A stretch of DNA of 64,000 nt from Akkermansiaceae bacterium UBA2381 (lineage in GTDB: Bacteria; Verrucomicrobiota; Verrucomicrobiia; Verrucomicrobiales; DEV007), in assembly GCA_002344215.1 (NCBI GenBank), contig DDSV01000032.1:157736-221735 (forward strand), read 5' to 3'. Of the stretch, positions 51,348-59,003 are shown in pieces (positions within the stretch are counted from its first letter, which is position 1; each line of letters begins with the position of its first letter). Below the pieces are notes generated by a model. That model saw only the letters and a program-made list of their open reading frames with translations, was not told the DNA's origin and did not search any database. The position numbers and the translations under genes are program-made.

Positions 51348-52385
51348 ATGAGACAATCGCGCATCAGAGGCGAGGGCCTGAGCTATTACCACTGCCTTTC
51401 CCGAGTCGTGGACCGGCAATTCATCCTCGGTGATGAGGAGCGCGAGCACTTTGTTGTTTTGATGCGCAAGCTCGAAGTCTTCCTCGGGCTCCGGGTTGTC
51501 ACCTATTGCATCATGTCCAACCACTTTCACCTCCTTGTGGAAGAACCTGAGGAAGCCGAGCGGACGAATCTCGATCGTGATACCCTGCTCCGGCGGCTCG
51601 GTTTCCTGTATGACCAAGTCACCGTCGATACGGTCAGGCAGGAACTGGACCGCGCCGCTGAGGCTGGAGACGTGCGGTGGGAGGAGGCAATTCTCGATCG
51701 GTATCGCACCCGCATGGGCGATGTCTCTGTTTTCATGAAGGAACTCAAACAGCGCTTTTCTCAATGGTATAACCGCCGCAAAGGTCGCAAGGGCACCCTT
51801 TGGGAGGAGCGCTTCAAGAGTGTTCTGGTCGAGGGTGATGAGAAAGCGTTGATGGCCATCGCCGCCTACATTGATCTCAATCCGATTCGGGCGGGAATGG
51901 TTTCTAAAGTCGAGGACTACCGCTGGTGTGGCTATGCCTCCGCCTTAGGAGGCAATCGATGGGCGAGGATGGGACTCGGAATAGTCTTGCGGAACTCGCC
52001 TCAGGTGAGCGGGGAAGACTTTGAAAAAGACTGGGAGGTGACCGGTCAGGTTTATCGACTGTGGTTCTATGATCAGGGCGAGATCCGTGAGATCACCGAT
52101 CAGGGCGGGGCCAGGGAGAAAGCTCGGAAAGGCTTCACGCGGGAAGAGGTTGAGGCCGAGAACAAAGGCGGCGGAAAACTGCCTTTGGCTCAGGTGATCC
52201 GTCACCGGGTGCGATACTTCACCGACGGAGTGGTCCTCGGCAGTGCCGGCTTTGTCGACCGCGCTTTTGATCGCCATCGGAGTCAATTCGGGCTGAAGCG
52301 GAAATCCGGCGCACGGAGGATGAAGGAAGCCGATTGGGAAGGCTTGCACGTGCTGCGTGATCTGCGGCGCGATGTGATCGGGTAG
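51348..52385 (+). CDS. RAYT / REP-associated tyrosine transposase (Y1_Tnp, IS200-like)
   Basis: A 345-residue protein. The HUH nuclease motif is CIMSNHFHLLVEEP with His59 and His61. GTLWEERFKSVLVEGDE and AAYIDLNPIRAGMVSKVEDYRW are the conserved C-terminal words of this transposase group. The fold cuts single-stranded DNA at hairpins with a Tyr. The long C-terminal extension (about 230-345) is seen in some RAYTs. No IS ends or target duplications were recognised, so it behaves as a single domesticated gene. REP-like GTAG hairpin pairs occur elsewhere in the window. Confidence 0.88.
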   Translation: MRQSRIRGEGLSYYHCLSRVVDRQFILGDEEREHFVVLMRKLEVFLGLRVVTYCIMSNHFHLLVEEPEEAERTNLDRDTLLRRLGFLYDQVTVDTVRQELDRAAEAGDVRWEEAILDRYRTRMGDVSVFMKELKQRFSQWYNRRKGRKGTLWEERFKSVLVEGDEKALMAIAAYIDLNPIRAGMVSKVEDYRWCGYASALGGNRWARMGLGIVLRNSPQVSGEDFEKDWEVTGQVYRLWFYDQGEIREITDQGGAREKARKGFTREEVEAENKGGGKLPLAQVIRHRVRYFTDGVVLGSAGFVDRAFDRHRSQFGLKRKSGARRMKEADWEGLHVLRDLRRDVIG

Positions 52386-52614
52386 AGGGAGTTTTCCCAA
52401 CATCCCTGAAGAGACTAAGTCAGCGGTTCCTAAATAGAGAGCGGAGCCCCCGATTGTATCGGCGAGCGAACTTCGTGCACGCGCAAGAGCAGTGGAGGAA
52501 GATCTACCCGTGAGGGTTCTGTAATCCGGGTGTGGATTTGCGCAGAGTGTGAATCCTCACGCCGTCCCAAAGCAAAATCCGTCAGTTTCGGGAATCCCCG
52601 GTTCTGCATTGCAT

Positions 52615-52752
52615 CCTTGAGATCAAATGGTGAACCTGTCCCTAACTAACCCCTCCTTGAGATCAAATGGTGAACCTGTCCCTAACTAACCCCTCTTGAG
52701 ATCAAATGGTGAACCTGTCCCTAACTAACCCCTCTGTCCCTAACTAACCCCT
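52615..52752. repeat. 40-bp tandem repeat array, three full copies plus a partial one
   Basis: Copies at 52615-52654 (40 bp), 52655-52694 (40 bp), 52695-52733 (39 bp) and a truncated 52734-52752 (19 bp) are nearly identical and directly abut. The unit reads CTTGAGATCAAATGGTGAAC followed by CTGTCCCTAACTAACCCCT. There are no spacers, so it is not a CRISPR. The last copy lacks the first half. The rest of the 402-bp gap 52386-52787 shows no gene I can support. Confidence 0.92.
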
Positions 52753-52787
52753 CCCGATCATCCGTGCCACATTCCTGAAATTCAGCA

Positions 52788-53126
52788 ATGCACCCCGGAC
52801 AGATCAAACCGAACGAGTTCGAGCTGACAATCCTCGAATCTATCGCGAGAAAGGAGCCATCCATGCGAAGGGCTTTCGGAAAACTCCGCGTGATCAGCCG
52901 GGAATTCACCGGAGTGGGTTGCTTCACGAATTTCGCCTTTGAGGAAACGACTAATGACCTTCCCGAACGGCAGATCGGACTGGACGAGATGATCACGATG
53001 CCGGGTGTGCCAGGCGGGATGGGGGCCGTCCTCTTTTGCCGGGGAGGCAGCCCCCGATGCCTCGAAATCTACTCCTATGGAGATGATCTTTGGGAAGGCG
53101 TCTACGATGGCTTTACAGTCGGATAG
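52788..53126 (+). CDS. Hypothetical small protein, unknown function
   Basis: A 112-residue protein starting 35 bp after the tandem array. Its sequence looks like a real folded protein (FELTILESIARKEPSMRRAF, VGCFTNFAFEE, RQIGLDEMITMPGVPGGMGA, CLEIYSYGDDLWEG) with an alpha-beta pattern, but I recognise no family with certainty. Small proteins of this style are often found as orphan immunity-like genes beside mobile DNA. It converges on glgC with 60 bp between stops. Confidence 0.65.
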   Translation: MHPGQIKPNEFELTILESIARKEPSMRRAFGKLRVISREFTGVGCFTNFAFEETTNDLPERQIGLDEMITMPGVPGGMGAVLFCRGGSPRCLEIYSYGDDLWEGVYDGFTVG

Positions 53127-53186
53127 ACGGCTTAAAGCGTCACGGGTGTCCGCTGATAGATATCCCGTCAGCACTCTCTCCCACCC

Positions 53187-54488
53187 TCACACCACCGTTC
53201 CGTCCGGAATGATTTTCCCTTTTGGAACGACGACAATGCCGTCGCGTATGTGACACCACTCGTTGTCTTCGGTCACCCGGTCTCCCGGATGGATGGTCAC
53301 GTTTCTACCGATGGAGGCATTCTTGTCGATGATGGCGCGATGGATGCGGGTGTTTTCACCGATCTTGATTGCTCTCTCGGTGACGGTCGCGCCGTCGAGC
53401 ATCTCGACCTTGTTGTAGTAGTCCGACCCCATGATGATGGTGTCGGTGATTTCACATCCGGTCTCAATGACGGAGCGAACGCCGATGATAGAGCGCCGGA
53501 TCGTGGCGCTAGTGATGATACAACCGTCCGAGAGCAGGGCCTCTTCGATGACCGCATTGTTGATCTTGCTCGCAGGGAGCAATCGGGCGCGGGTATAGAT
53601 GGGATTGTGGGGATCAAAGAAATTAAACTGGGGAACAATCTTGGTGCATTCAAGATTGGCCTCGTAGAAAGAGGCGATTGTTCCGATATCCTCCCAGTAG
53701 CCCTTGAAGATGTAGCTGAAGACATTCTTATCCTTGATGATCGAGGGGATGATGTGTTTCCCGAAATCCTGGAAGTCATTTCTCAGGGCATCCTCCAGCA
53801 CCTTGCGGTTGAAGAGATAGATGCCCATGGAGGCCTGGAAGCGTTCCTCCTCGACGGGGATGTTGACCGACTTGAGCAATTCGGCCGGCATCACAAGTTG
53901 ATCGAGGGCGTCATCATCTTTTCCCGGCTTCTCCACAAAACGGGTGATCCGGCTCTTCGAGTCGGTATGCATCAATCCAAAGGCCCGGGCCGGTTCCCGA
54001 GGCACCGGGGTGGTGGCAATGGTCAGATCGGCGCCGGTGGACTCGTGCTGACTGAGCATTTTCCGGAAATCCATCCGATAGAGTTGGTCGCCACTGAGGA
54101 TCAGATAATGGCGGTAGGGGCGCTCGAGGAAATAACTCAGGTTCTGACGAACGGCATCGGCCGTTCCCTGATACCAGTTGTCGTCTCCGGGAGTCTGCTG
54201 GGCCGCGAGAACATGGACAAAATTGTCGCCGAAGTGATCGAACTTGTAACCGCTCGTGATGTGACGGTTGAGCGATTCGCTGTTGAACTGGGTCAACACA
54301 TACATCTGTTGCAACCCCGAGTTGATGCAGTTGCTGATGGGGATATCAACGATCCGGTATTTTCCGGCGAGAGGAACCGCCGGCTTCGAGCGGTTGTGGG
54401 TGAGGGGGAAGAGTCTCGAACCCTGTCCGCCACCCATGATGATGGCGAGGACACTGTTCATGTTTTGTTCGGGGAGAATTTCTGGCAT
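53187..54488 (-). CDS. glgC: Glucose-1-phosphate adenylyltransferase
   Basis: A 433-residue ADP-glucose pyrophosphorylase (alternative start at 54461, nine codons in, where homologues often begin). IMGGGQGSRLFPLT, RSKPAVPLAGKYRIVDIPIS, WYQGTADAVRQNL, and the C-terminal left-handed helix with HRAIIDKNASIGRNVTIHPG are all present. It makes ADP-glucose for glycogen. It stands alone and diverges from glmS; both use hexose phosphates. Confidence 0.94.
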   Translation of the reverse strand: MPEILPEQNMNSVLAIIMGGGQGSRLFPLTHNRSKPAVPLAGKYRIVDIPISNCINSGLQQMYVLTQFNSESLNRHITSGYKFDHFGDNFVHVLAAQQTPGDDNWYQGTADAVRQNLSYFLERPYRHYLILSGDQLYRMDFRKMLSQHESTGADLTIATTPVPREPARAFGLMHTDSKSRITRFVEKPGKDDDALDQLVMPAELLKSVNIPVEEERFQASMGIYLFNRKVLEDALRNDFQDFGKHIIPSIIKDKNVFSYIFKGYWEDIGTIASFYEANLECTKIVPQFNFFDPHNPIYTRARLLPASKINNAVIEEALLSDGCIITSATIRRSIIGVRSVIETGCEITDTIIMGSDYYNKVEMLDGATVTERAIKIGENTRIHRAIIDKNASIGRNVTIHPGDRVTEDNEWCHIRDGIVVVPKGKIIPDGTVV

Positions 54489-54606
54489 GGCGGTCTCTCA
54501 TCTTAAGAGCAAATGGAGCAAATTGGGATTGTTTTCGTGACAAATTTTTTTGATTCGCCTCGGGTTCGCCCTTAGGATCTTTCAGTTTCCGGAATTTCTA
54601 ATTTTT

Positions 54607-56460
54607 ATGTGTGGTATAATCGGCTATGTCGGCAAATCTTCCGCAGCGCCCATTCTTGTGGATGGTCTGCGTCGTCTTGAATATCGGGGCTACGACTCCT
54701 CCGGCCTCGCCGTCATGAACGGTTCCAGTTCACTGGCGACGCGGAAAAAGAGCGGTCGTCTCGTGAATCTCAAGACCCTCCTTACGGAGAGCCCGGTTGC
54801 GGGCAACTGCGGTATCAGTCACACGCGTTGGGCGACCCACGGTGAGCCGTCCGACGCCAATGCCCACCCGCACCTCGATCAGAGTGCAAAGCTCGCTCTC
54901 GTCCACAATGGGGTCATCGAGAATTATCAGACCCTCAAGAACCTTCTCGAAAAAGAGGGACATGAATTTGTCTCCCAAACCGACTCCGAGGTGCTGGCTC
55001 ACCTCATCGGTCGTGCCTATGACAATAGCGAAGGCACTGACTTGAAAATGAGACTGGTCTCCGCAGTGCGTGACGCGTTGAAGCAGGTCTCGGGAACGTA
55101 TGGGATCGCGGTGATGCACGCTGATGTGCCGGGGTTCATCGTCGGAGCCCGCCTTGGCAGTCCTCTGGTGGTTGGTCTGGGGAAGGGGGAAAATTTCCTT
55201 GCCTCCGACGTCAGTGCGATTGTCTCCCACACCACCAACGCGATCTACCTTCAGGATCGTGACCTCGTCTATCTCACCGCCGATGAGTTCACGGTGGAGA
55301 ATGTCGACGGAGCCGAGTCCGCCTACGAGGTCAGCCAGGTCGACTTCACTCCGGAGCAGGCGGAGAAGGGCAAATACCCGCACTTCATGCTGAAGGAGAT
55401 CTTCGAGCAGCCCACCTCGATTCAGAACGCCTTTCGCGGACGCCTCGTTGATGATCAGGCCTCCGCGCTTCTCGGCGGACTTGGTCTGACTCCCCGCCAG
55501 CTCCGCGATGTTGAACGCATCGTCCTCTGCGGCTGCGGAACCGCGTCACACGCGGCGATGGTTGGTGAATACATGATCGAACACCTTGCGAGGATTCCGA
55601 CCGAGGTGGAGATCGCCAGTGAGTTCCGCTATCGGAATTCCCCCCTTGATAAGAACACGCTGGTGTTTGTGATCAGCCAGAGCGGCGAGACGATCGATAC
55701 TCTCGCCGCGATGCGGGAAGGCCAGCGCAAAGGGCACCGGGTTCTCGGTATCGTCAACTCGGTTGGATCGACGATCGCCCGCGAGTCGGATGGCGGCAGT
55801 TATCTCCACTCCGGACCGGAGATCGGGGTGGCCGCGACCAAGTCCTTCACCTCGCAGGTCACCGTGCTCGCGCTCCTAGCCCTCCTCCTCGGACGGATGC
55901 GCCACCTTTCCGTCGACTACGGGCAGAGACTGCTGCGCGAAATCCGTGAGCTGCCGGCCAAGGTCGAAAAGATTCTCGAGCAGACGGATGCGATTCGTGA
56001 GATTGCCCTCAAGTATATCGACGCTCCGGGAATGCTCTTTCTGGGGCGCCAGTTCAATTACCCGACGGCCCTCGAGGGAGCCTTGAAGATGAAGGAGATC
56101 TCCTACATTTTCGCGAGCGGTCATGCGGCTGCGGAACTGAAGCACGGGGTCATCGCCCTCGTCAGTCCCGAGGTCCCGAGCGTGTTCATCATGCCTCGCG
56201 ATTCGGTGTATGAAAAGAATGTCAGCACCCTTGAGGAGGTCAAAGCCCGGAAAGGTCCGGTCATTGCCATCACGACCGAGGGGAACACGGATCTCGAACG
56301 GATCGCCGATGATGTGATCTACATCCCCGAAGTGACGGAGTGTTTGAACCCCATTCTTTCGGTGATTCCGCTGCAATTGCTCAGCTACCATTTCTCGGTC
56401 GCCCGGGGATGTGACGTCGACAAGCCGAGGAACCTCGCCAAGAGCGTCACGGTGGAGTAA
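54607..56460 (+). CDS. glmS: Glutamine-fructose-6-phosphate transaminase (isomerizing)
   Basis: A 617-residue enzyme; the start at 54607 puts the catalytic Cys at position 2 (MCGIIGYVG). The glutaminase domain has RRLEYRGYDSSGLAV and ISHTRWATHGEPSDANAHPH; two SIS domains follow (LCGCGTASHAA, VFVISQSGETIDTLAAMREG, ASGHAAAELKHG) and the end DKPRNLAKSVTVE is diagnostic. It makes glucosamine-6-phosphate for peptidoglycan. No glmS ribozyme is seen in the 118-bp leader. Confidence 0.96.
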   Translation: MCGIIGYVGKSSAAPILVDGLRRLEYRGYDSSGLAVMNGSSSLATRKKSGRLVNLKTLLTESPVAGNCGISHTRWATHGEPSDANAHPHLDQSAKLALVHNGVIENYQTLKNLLEKEGHEFVSQTDSEVLAHLIGRAYDNSEGTDLKMRLVSAVRDALKQVSGTYGIAVMHADVPGFIVGARLGSPLVVGLGKGENFLASDVSAIVSHTTNAIYLQDRDLVYLTADEFTVENVDGAESAYEVSQVDFTPEQAEKGKYPHFMLKEIFEQPTSIQNAFRGRLVDDQASALLGGLGLTPRQLRDVERIVLCGCGTASHAAMVGEYMIEHLARIPTEVEIASEFRYRNSPLDKNTLVFVISQSGETIDTLAAMREGQRKGHRVLGIVNSVGSTIARESDGGSYLHSGPEIGVAATKSFTSQVTVLALLALLLGRMRHLSVDYGQRLLREIRELPAKVEKILEQTDAIREIALKYIDAPGMLFLGRQFNYPTALEGALKMKEISYIFASGHAAAELKHGVIALVSPEVPSVFIMPRDSVYEKNVSTLEEVKARKGPVIAITTEGNTDLERIADDVIYIPEVTECLNPILSVIPLQLLSYHFSVARGCDVDKPRNLAKSVTVE

Positions 56461-56523
56461 TGTTCACGGATTTTGGCCTGACAAAAGCCCCTCTATCGGT
56501 GAAATTACCCCACTAATGCTGTC

Positions 56524-57000
56524 ATGGACAACGAGGAAGACAACAGTTCGCAAACGAGCACGATAAAAGGAACCCCGGTTCGCCAGATTGCGGTTTTCCT
56601 GCCGAACCGTCCGGGGGCATTCGTTTCCATCCTCGACCTGCTCCGCACGAGCCACGCGGTCGTTCTGGGGCTCAGCGTGCAGGATTCGATCGACAACACC
56701 GTGGTGCGTCTCATCGTGAATGATCCGGATACGGTCGAGACGCTTTTCATCGAGAAGGGGATCCCGTTCAACTCGACCGACCTGCTGGTCGTCGCTCTGA
56801 GAGACGGGGCGGAACAGATGCCCGACTGCCTCCGCGCCCTGCTCAAGGCGGAGACCAACATTCATTTCATCTACCCGCTTCTCTCCAAGCCGGAAGGTCA
56901 CGCGGCGCTCGCGCTCCATGTGGAGGACAATCATTTCGGCCAGGCCGTGCTCTCCAAGGCGGGATTCAAAGTCCTCCGTCAGGAAGACCTGAGCCGCTAG
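56524..57000 (+). CDS. Tandem ACT-domain-like protein downstream of glmS
   Basis: A 158-residue protein with a short polar N-terminus, then two ACT-like domains: VRQIAVFLPNRPGAFVSILD with VLGLSVQDSIDNTVVRLIV, and CLRALLKAETNIHFIYPLLS with HAALALHVEDNHFGQAVL. It starts 63 bp after glmS on the same strand. It resembles the ACT protein at 29081-29476 in its first domain. The ligand and role are unknown; amino acid sensing is the usual ACT role. Confidence 0.8.
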   Translation: MDNEEDNSSQTSTIKGTPVRQIAVFLPNRPGAFVSILDLLRTSHAVVLGLSVQDSIDNTVVRLIVNDPDTVETLFIEKGIPFNSTDLLVVALRDGAEQMPDCLRALLKAETNIHFIYPLLSKPEGHAALALHVEDNHFGQAVLSKAGFKVLRQEDLSR

Positions 57001-57038
57001 CTGGTGAGGCGTTGAGGCGTTGAGGCGGTAATATTGCT

Positions 57039-57839
57039 CTAGACCGAGGCCCGGCGGAAGAGGGTATCGACGACGTTCCGGATGTATTGCTCGTCGGAGA
57101 GGCCAATGGTGATTTCGTCAGGAAACTCGGCGAGTTCCCGAAAGTAATCGGCGAGTTTCGAGAAGAGCTTGAGCCGGGCATCGGGGGAGAGTTCGTTTCT
57201 CCGTGTCACCGCGTCGAGGACGAGACGCGCCTCTTCGGGCGTGGTGCGCTGCCGCAGTCTCGCTTCGAGGTGGGGGAGGGAAGCGAAGGAGTTTTTCTCC
57301 GCACTGAGGAGTTCGCCAATCTCCGGTGGCGCAACTTCCGTCTCGCGGATCACCAGGGTTCCCGCGGCAATGTCTCCGATACGCTGGCAGCGCGGCGTGA
57401 GGAGACAGGAGACTCCGCCCAGCAGGTAAAAGGTGGACGGCATCATATCGAGAATGCGGAAGAGATTCCGGATGATGACCTGTTTGAGTCCGAGCGGCAG
57501 CCCCCGCTCATCGATGACGCGAAGCCTCATCATCCGTTTGCCCAGCGTCTGGCCCGACCAGAGCCATTCCGTGACCATGCCGTAGCCGATCGCGAGGAGA
57601 AACTGCAGAACCACGAGAGCCCCGGTGCCGAAGTCCTGAGCCACCCGACCAAAGACGGGGATGCCGGAAAGCATGATCTTCAAGGCTCCGATCACCTGGG
57701 AGAAAAGGATGGTGAGTGCAAAGATCACCGCAATATCAATCGCGAGGGCGAGGCACCGGCTGAAGGGGCTCGCGATGGGAATCTCGAAGGTGACTCCCTC
57801 CGGGGTCCGCACTTCGATCGATGTGGTTTTTCCTAACAT
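57039..57839 (-). CDS. RDD family membrane protein
   Basis: A 266-residue protein. The RDD motif region is SPFSRCLALAIDIAVIFAL, and WSGQTLGKRMMRLRVIDERGLPLGLKQVIIRNLFRILD is the family's conserved loop. About three membrane segments are seen, followed by a cytoplasmic tail (ARLRQRTTPEEARLVLDAVTR). Some RDD proteins transport osmolytes or cations. It starts 7 bp after the SpoIIM-like gene, so the pair is an operon. Confidence 0.9.
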   Translation of the reverse strand: MLGKTTSIEVRTPEGVTFEIPIASPFSRCLALAIDIAVIFALTILFSQVIGALKIMLSGIPVFGRVAQDFGTGALVVLQFLLAIGYGMVTEWLWSGQTLGKRMMRLRVIDERGLPLGLKQVIIRNLFRILDMMPSTFYLLGGVSCLLTPRCQRIGDIAAGTLVIRETEVAPPEIGELLSAEKNSFASLPHLEARLRQRTTPEEARLVLDAVTRRNELSPDARLKLFSKLADYFRELAEFPDEITIGLSDEQYIRNVVDTLFRRASV

Positions 57840-57846
57840 GCTTCAA

Positions 57847-58860
57847 TCAGACGCTCCCGGGGTCCACGGGACGCGGTTTCCGGCCACAAAAGGAAAGGTA
57901 GAGAACGAGGGTCGTCAACTGCACCGCCCCGAAGCCGATTTTCCAGGAGTAGAAAAGAGGATCGTGATACTGCGAAAGAAACGACTCGACGATTCCCGCC
58001 CAGATGAGGAGCAGTCCGGCCCCGCCGATCAGGGTGAGAAGGTCTCCGCGGATTCGGGTGAAGCGCTGGCGCAGTTTCAGGTTCGTTCCCCATCCGAACA
58101 TGGTCCGGGCGATGATCAATCCGGCCTGTCCTCCGATGAAGATGGCGGGCAGTTCGAAGGATCCATGGGGCAGCAGCCAGGCCGTCAGGAAGACCCCCTG
58201 GCCGTCGCTGAGATAGTCAAAGATGACCACACCGATAATGATGCCGTTGTAAAAGAGCAGGATCAGGGTGAAGACTCCCCAGAGAAATCCCGTCACCATG
58301 GTCAGGATGGTGACCTTGGTGTTGTGGGTCATCAACTGGGCGGAAAAGGCGTGCCTGCCCTGAAAGGCATCGAAGTCCTGCTTCTCCTCGCGCGCAACCC
58401 GCTTGGAGGGCTTTTCGTTGAGGTGACTGAACTGGGGCGGAATAAAGTCGGCCTTGGAGTCATAGTTCAGCTTCAGCGCCGTCATGCCAAAACCGGCTCC
58501 CAACCAGAACGTCCCGATCGAGAGTGCAAAAGCGATCCAGTGCCGCCGGAAAGTGGAGGGGAAGGTCAAAGTGATCCATTTCCAGGGACGAAAGGGGACG
58601 GACTCGCCGCTGTCGCGGTGCAACTGGCTGTAGGCGCGGGCGACAAGCCGTTCAAGAAAGCGTGTCGTCTCGGCCTCCCCGGCAAAGGTCTTCAGCTTGA
58701 CGAGATCCGACGAGGTCCGCTGGTAAAGATAATAAAAGCGCTTCGCCTCATCGAGAGATTGCCGGCGGTCGGGTTGCTCGTCGAGCAGGCGGAGCATGCC
58801 CGACAACTCATCCCAGAAGAGGCGCTCCTTGGCAATGAACTTGTCGAGGTCGAGAATCAC
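57847..58860 (-). CDS. Stage II sporulation protein M-like membrane protein
   Basis: A 337-residue protein read from a GTG at 58860 (MILDLDKFIAKERLFW), which fits the family start; an upstream ATG at 58902 would add non-conserved residues. The N-terminal helical part (WDELSGMLRLLDEQPDRRQ) is followed by five or six membrane segments (FLWGVFTLILLFYNGIIIGVVI, LPHGSFELPAIFIGGQAGL). SpoIIM/DUF95 proteins commonly sit beside RDD proteins, as here. Not related to sporulation in this phylum; role unknown. Confidence 0.87.
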   Translation of the reverse strand: MILDLDKFIAKERLFWDELSGMLRLLDEQPDRRQSLDEAKRFYYLYQRTSSDLVKLKTFAGEAETTRFLERLVARAYSQLHRDSGESVPFRPWKWITLTFPSTFRRHWIAFALSIGTFWLGAGFGMTALKLNYDSKADFIPPQFSHLNEKPSKRVAREEKQDFDAFQGRHAFSAQLMTHNTKVTILTMVTGFLWGVFTLILLFYNGIIIGVVIFDYLSDGQGVFLTAWLLPHGSFELPAIFIGGQAGLIIARTMFGWGTNLKLRQRFTRIRGDLLTLIGGAGLLLIWAGIVESFLSQYHDPLFYSWKIGFGAVQLTTLVLYLSFCGRKPRPVDPGSV

Positions 58861-59003
58861 GGCGGGAGTATGCGGGAGAGGGGAAGCGCGTGCAAGAGGC
58901 AAGTCGGTCAGCTATACTCGATTGTCGAAACCTCTGAATGGACGCGGGGTTGACACTCCTGTTGGGTCTCTGTCATCCTGCCTTCACCATTTTCATACTC
59001 CTC

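Noticed and set aside
52615..52752. Possible CRISPR array
   Set aside because: The repeat units abut directly with no spacers, and no cas genes are present.
52721..52996. Leftward 91-codon frame over the tandem array
   Set aside because: It is antisense to the 112-residue gene, and its start lies in ordinary coding sequence of that gene.
53250..54506. Rightward open frame of about 418 codons
   Set aside because: It is antisense to glgC, which is certain from its motifs.
54489..54606. glmS ribozyme
   Set aside because: The leader is only 118 bp and shows none of the pseudoknot sequence I would expect; the ribozyme is known mainly from Gram-positive bacteria.
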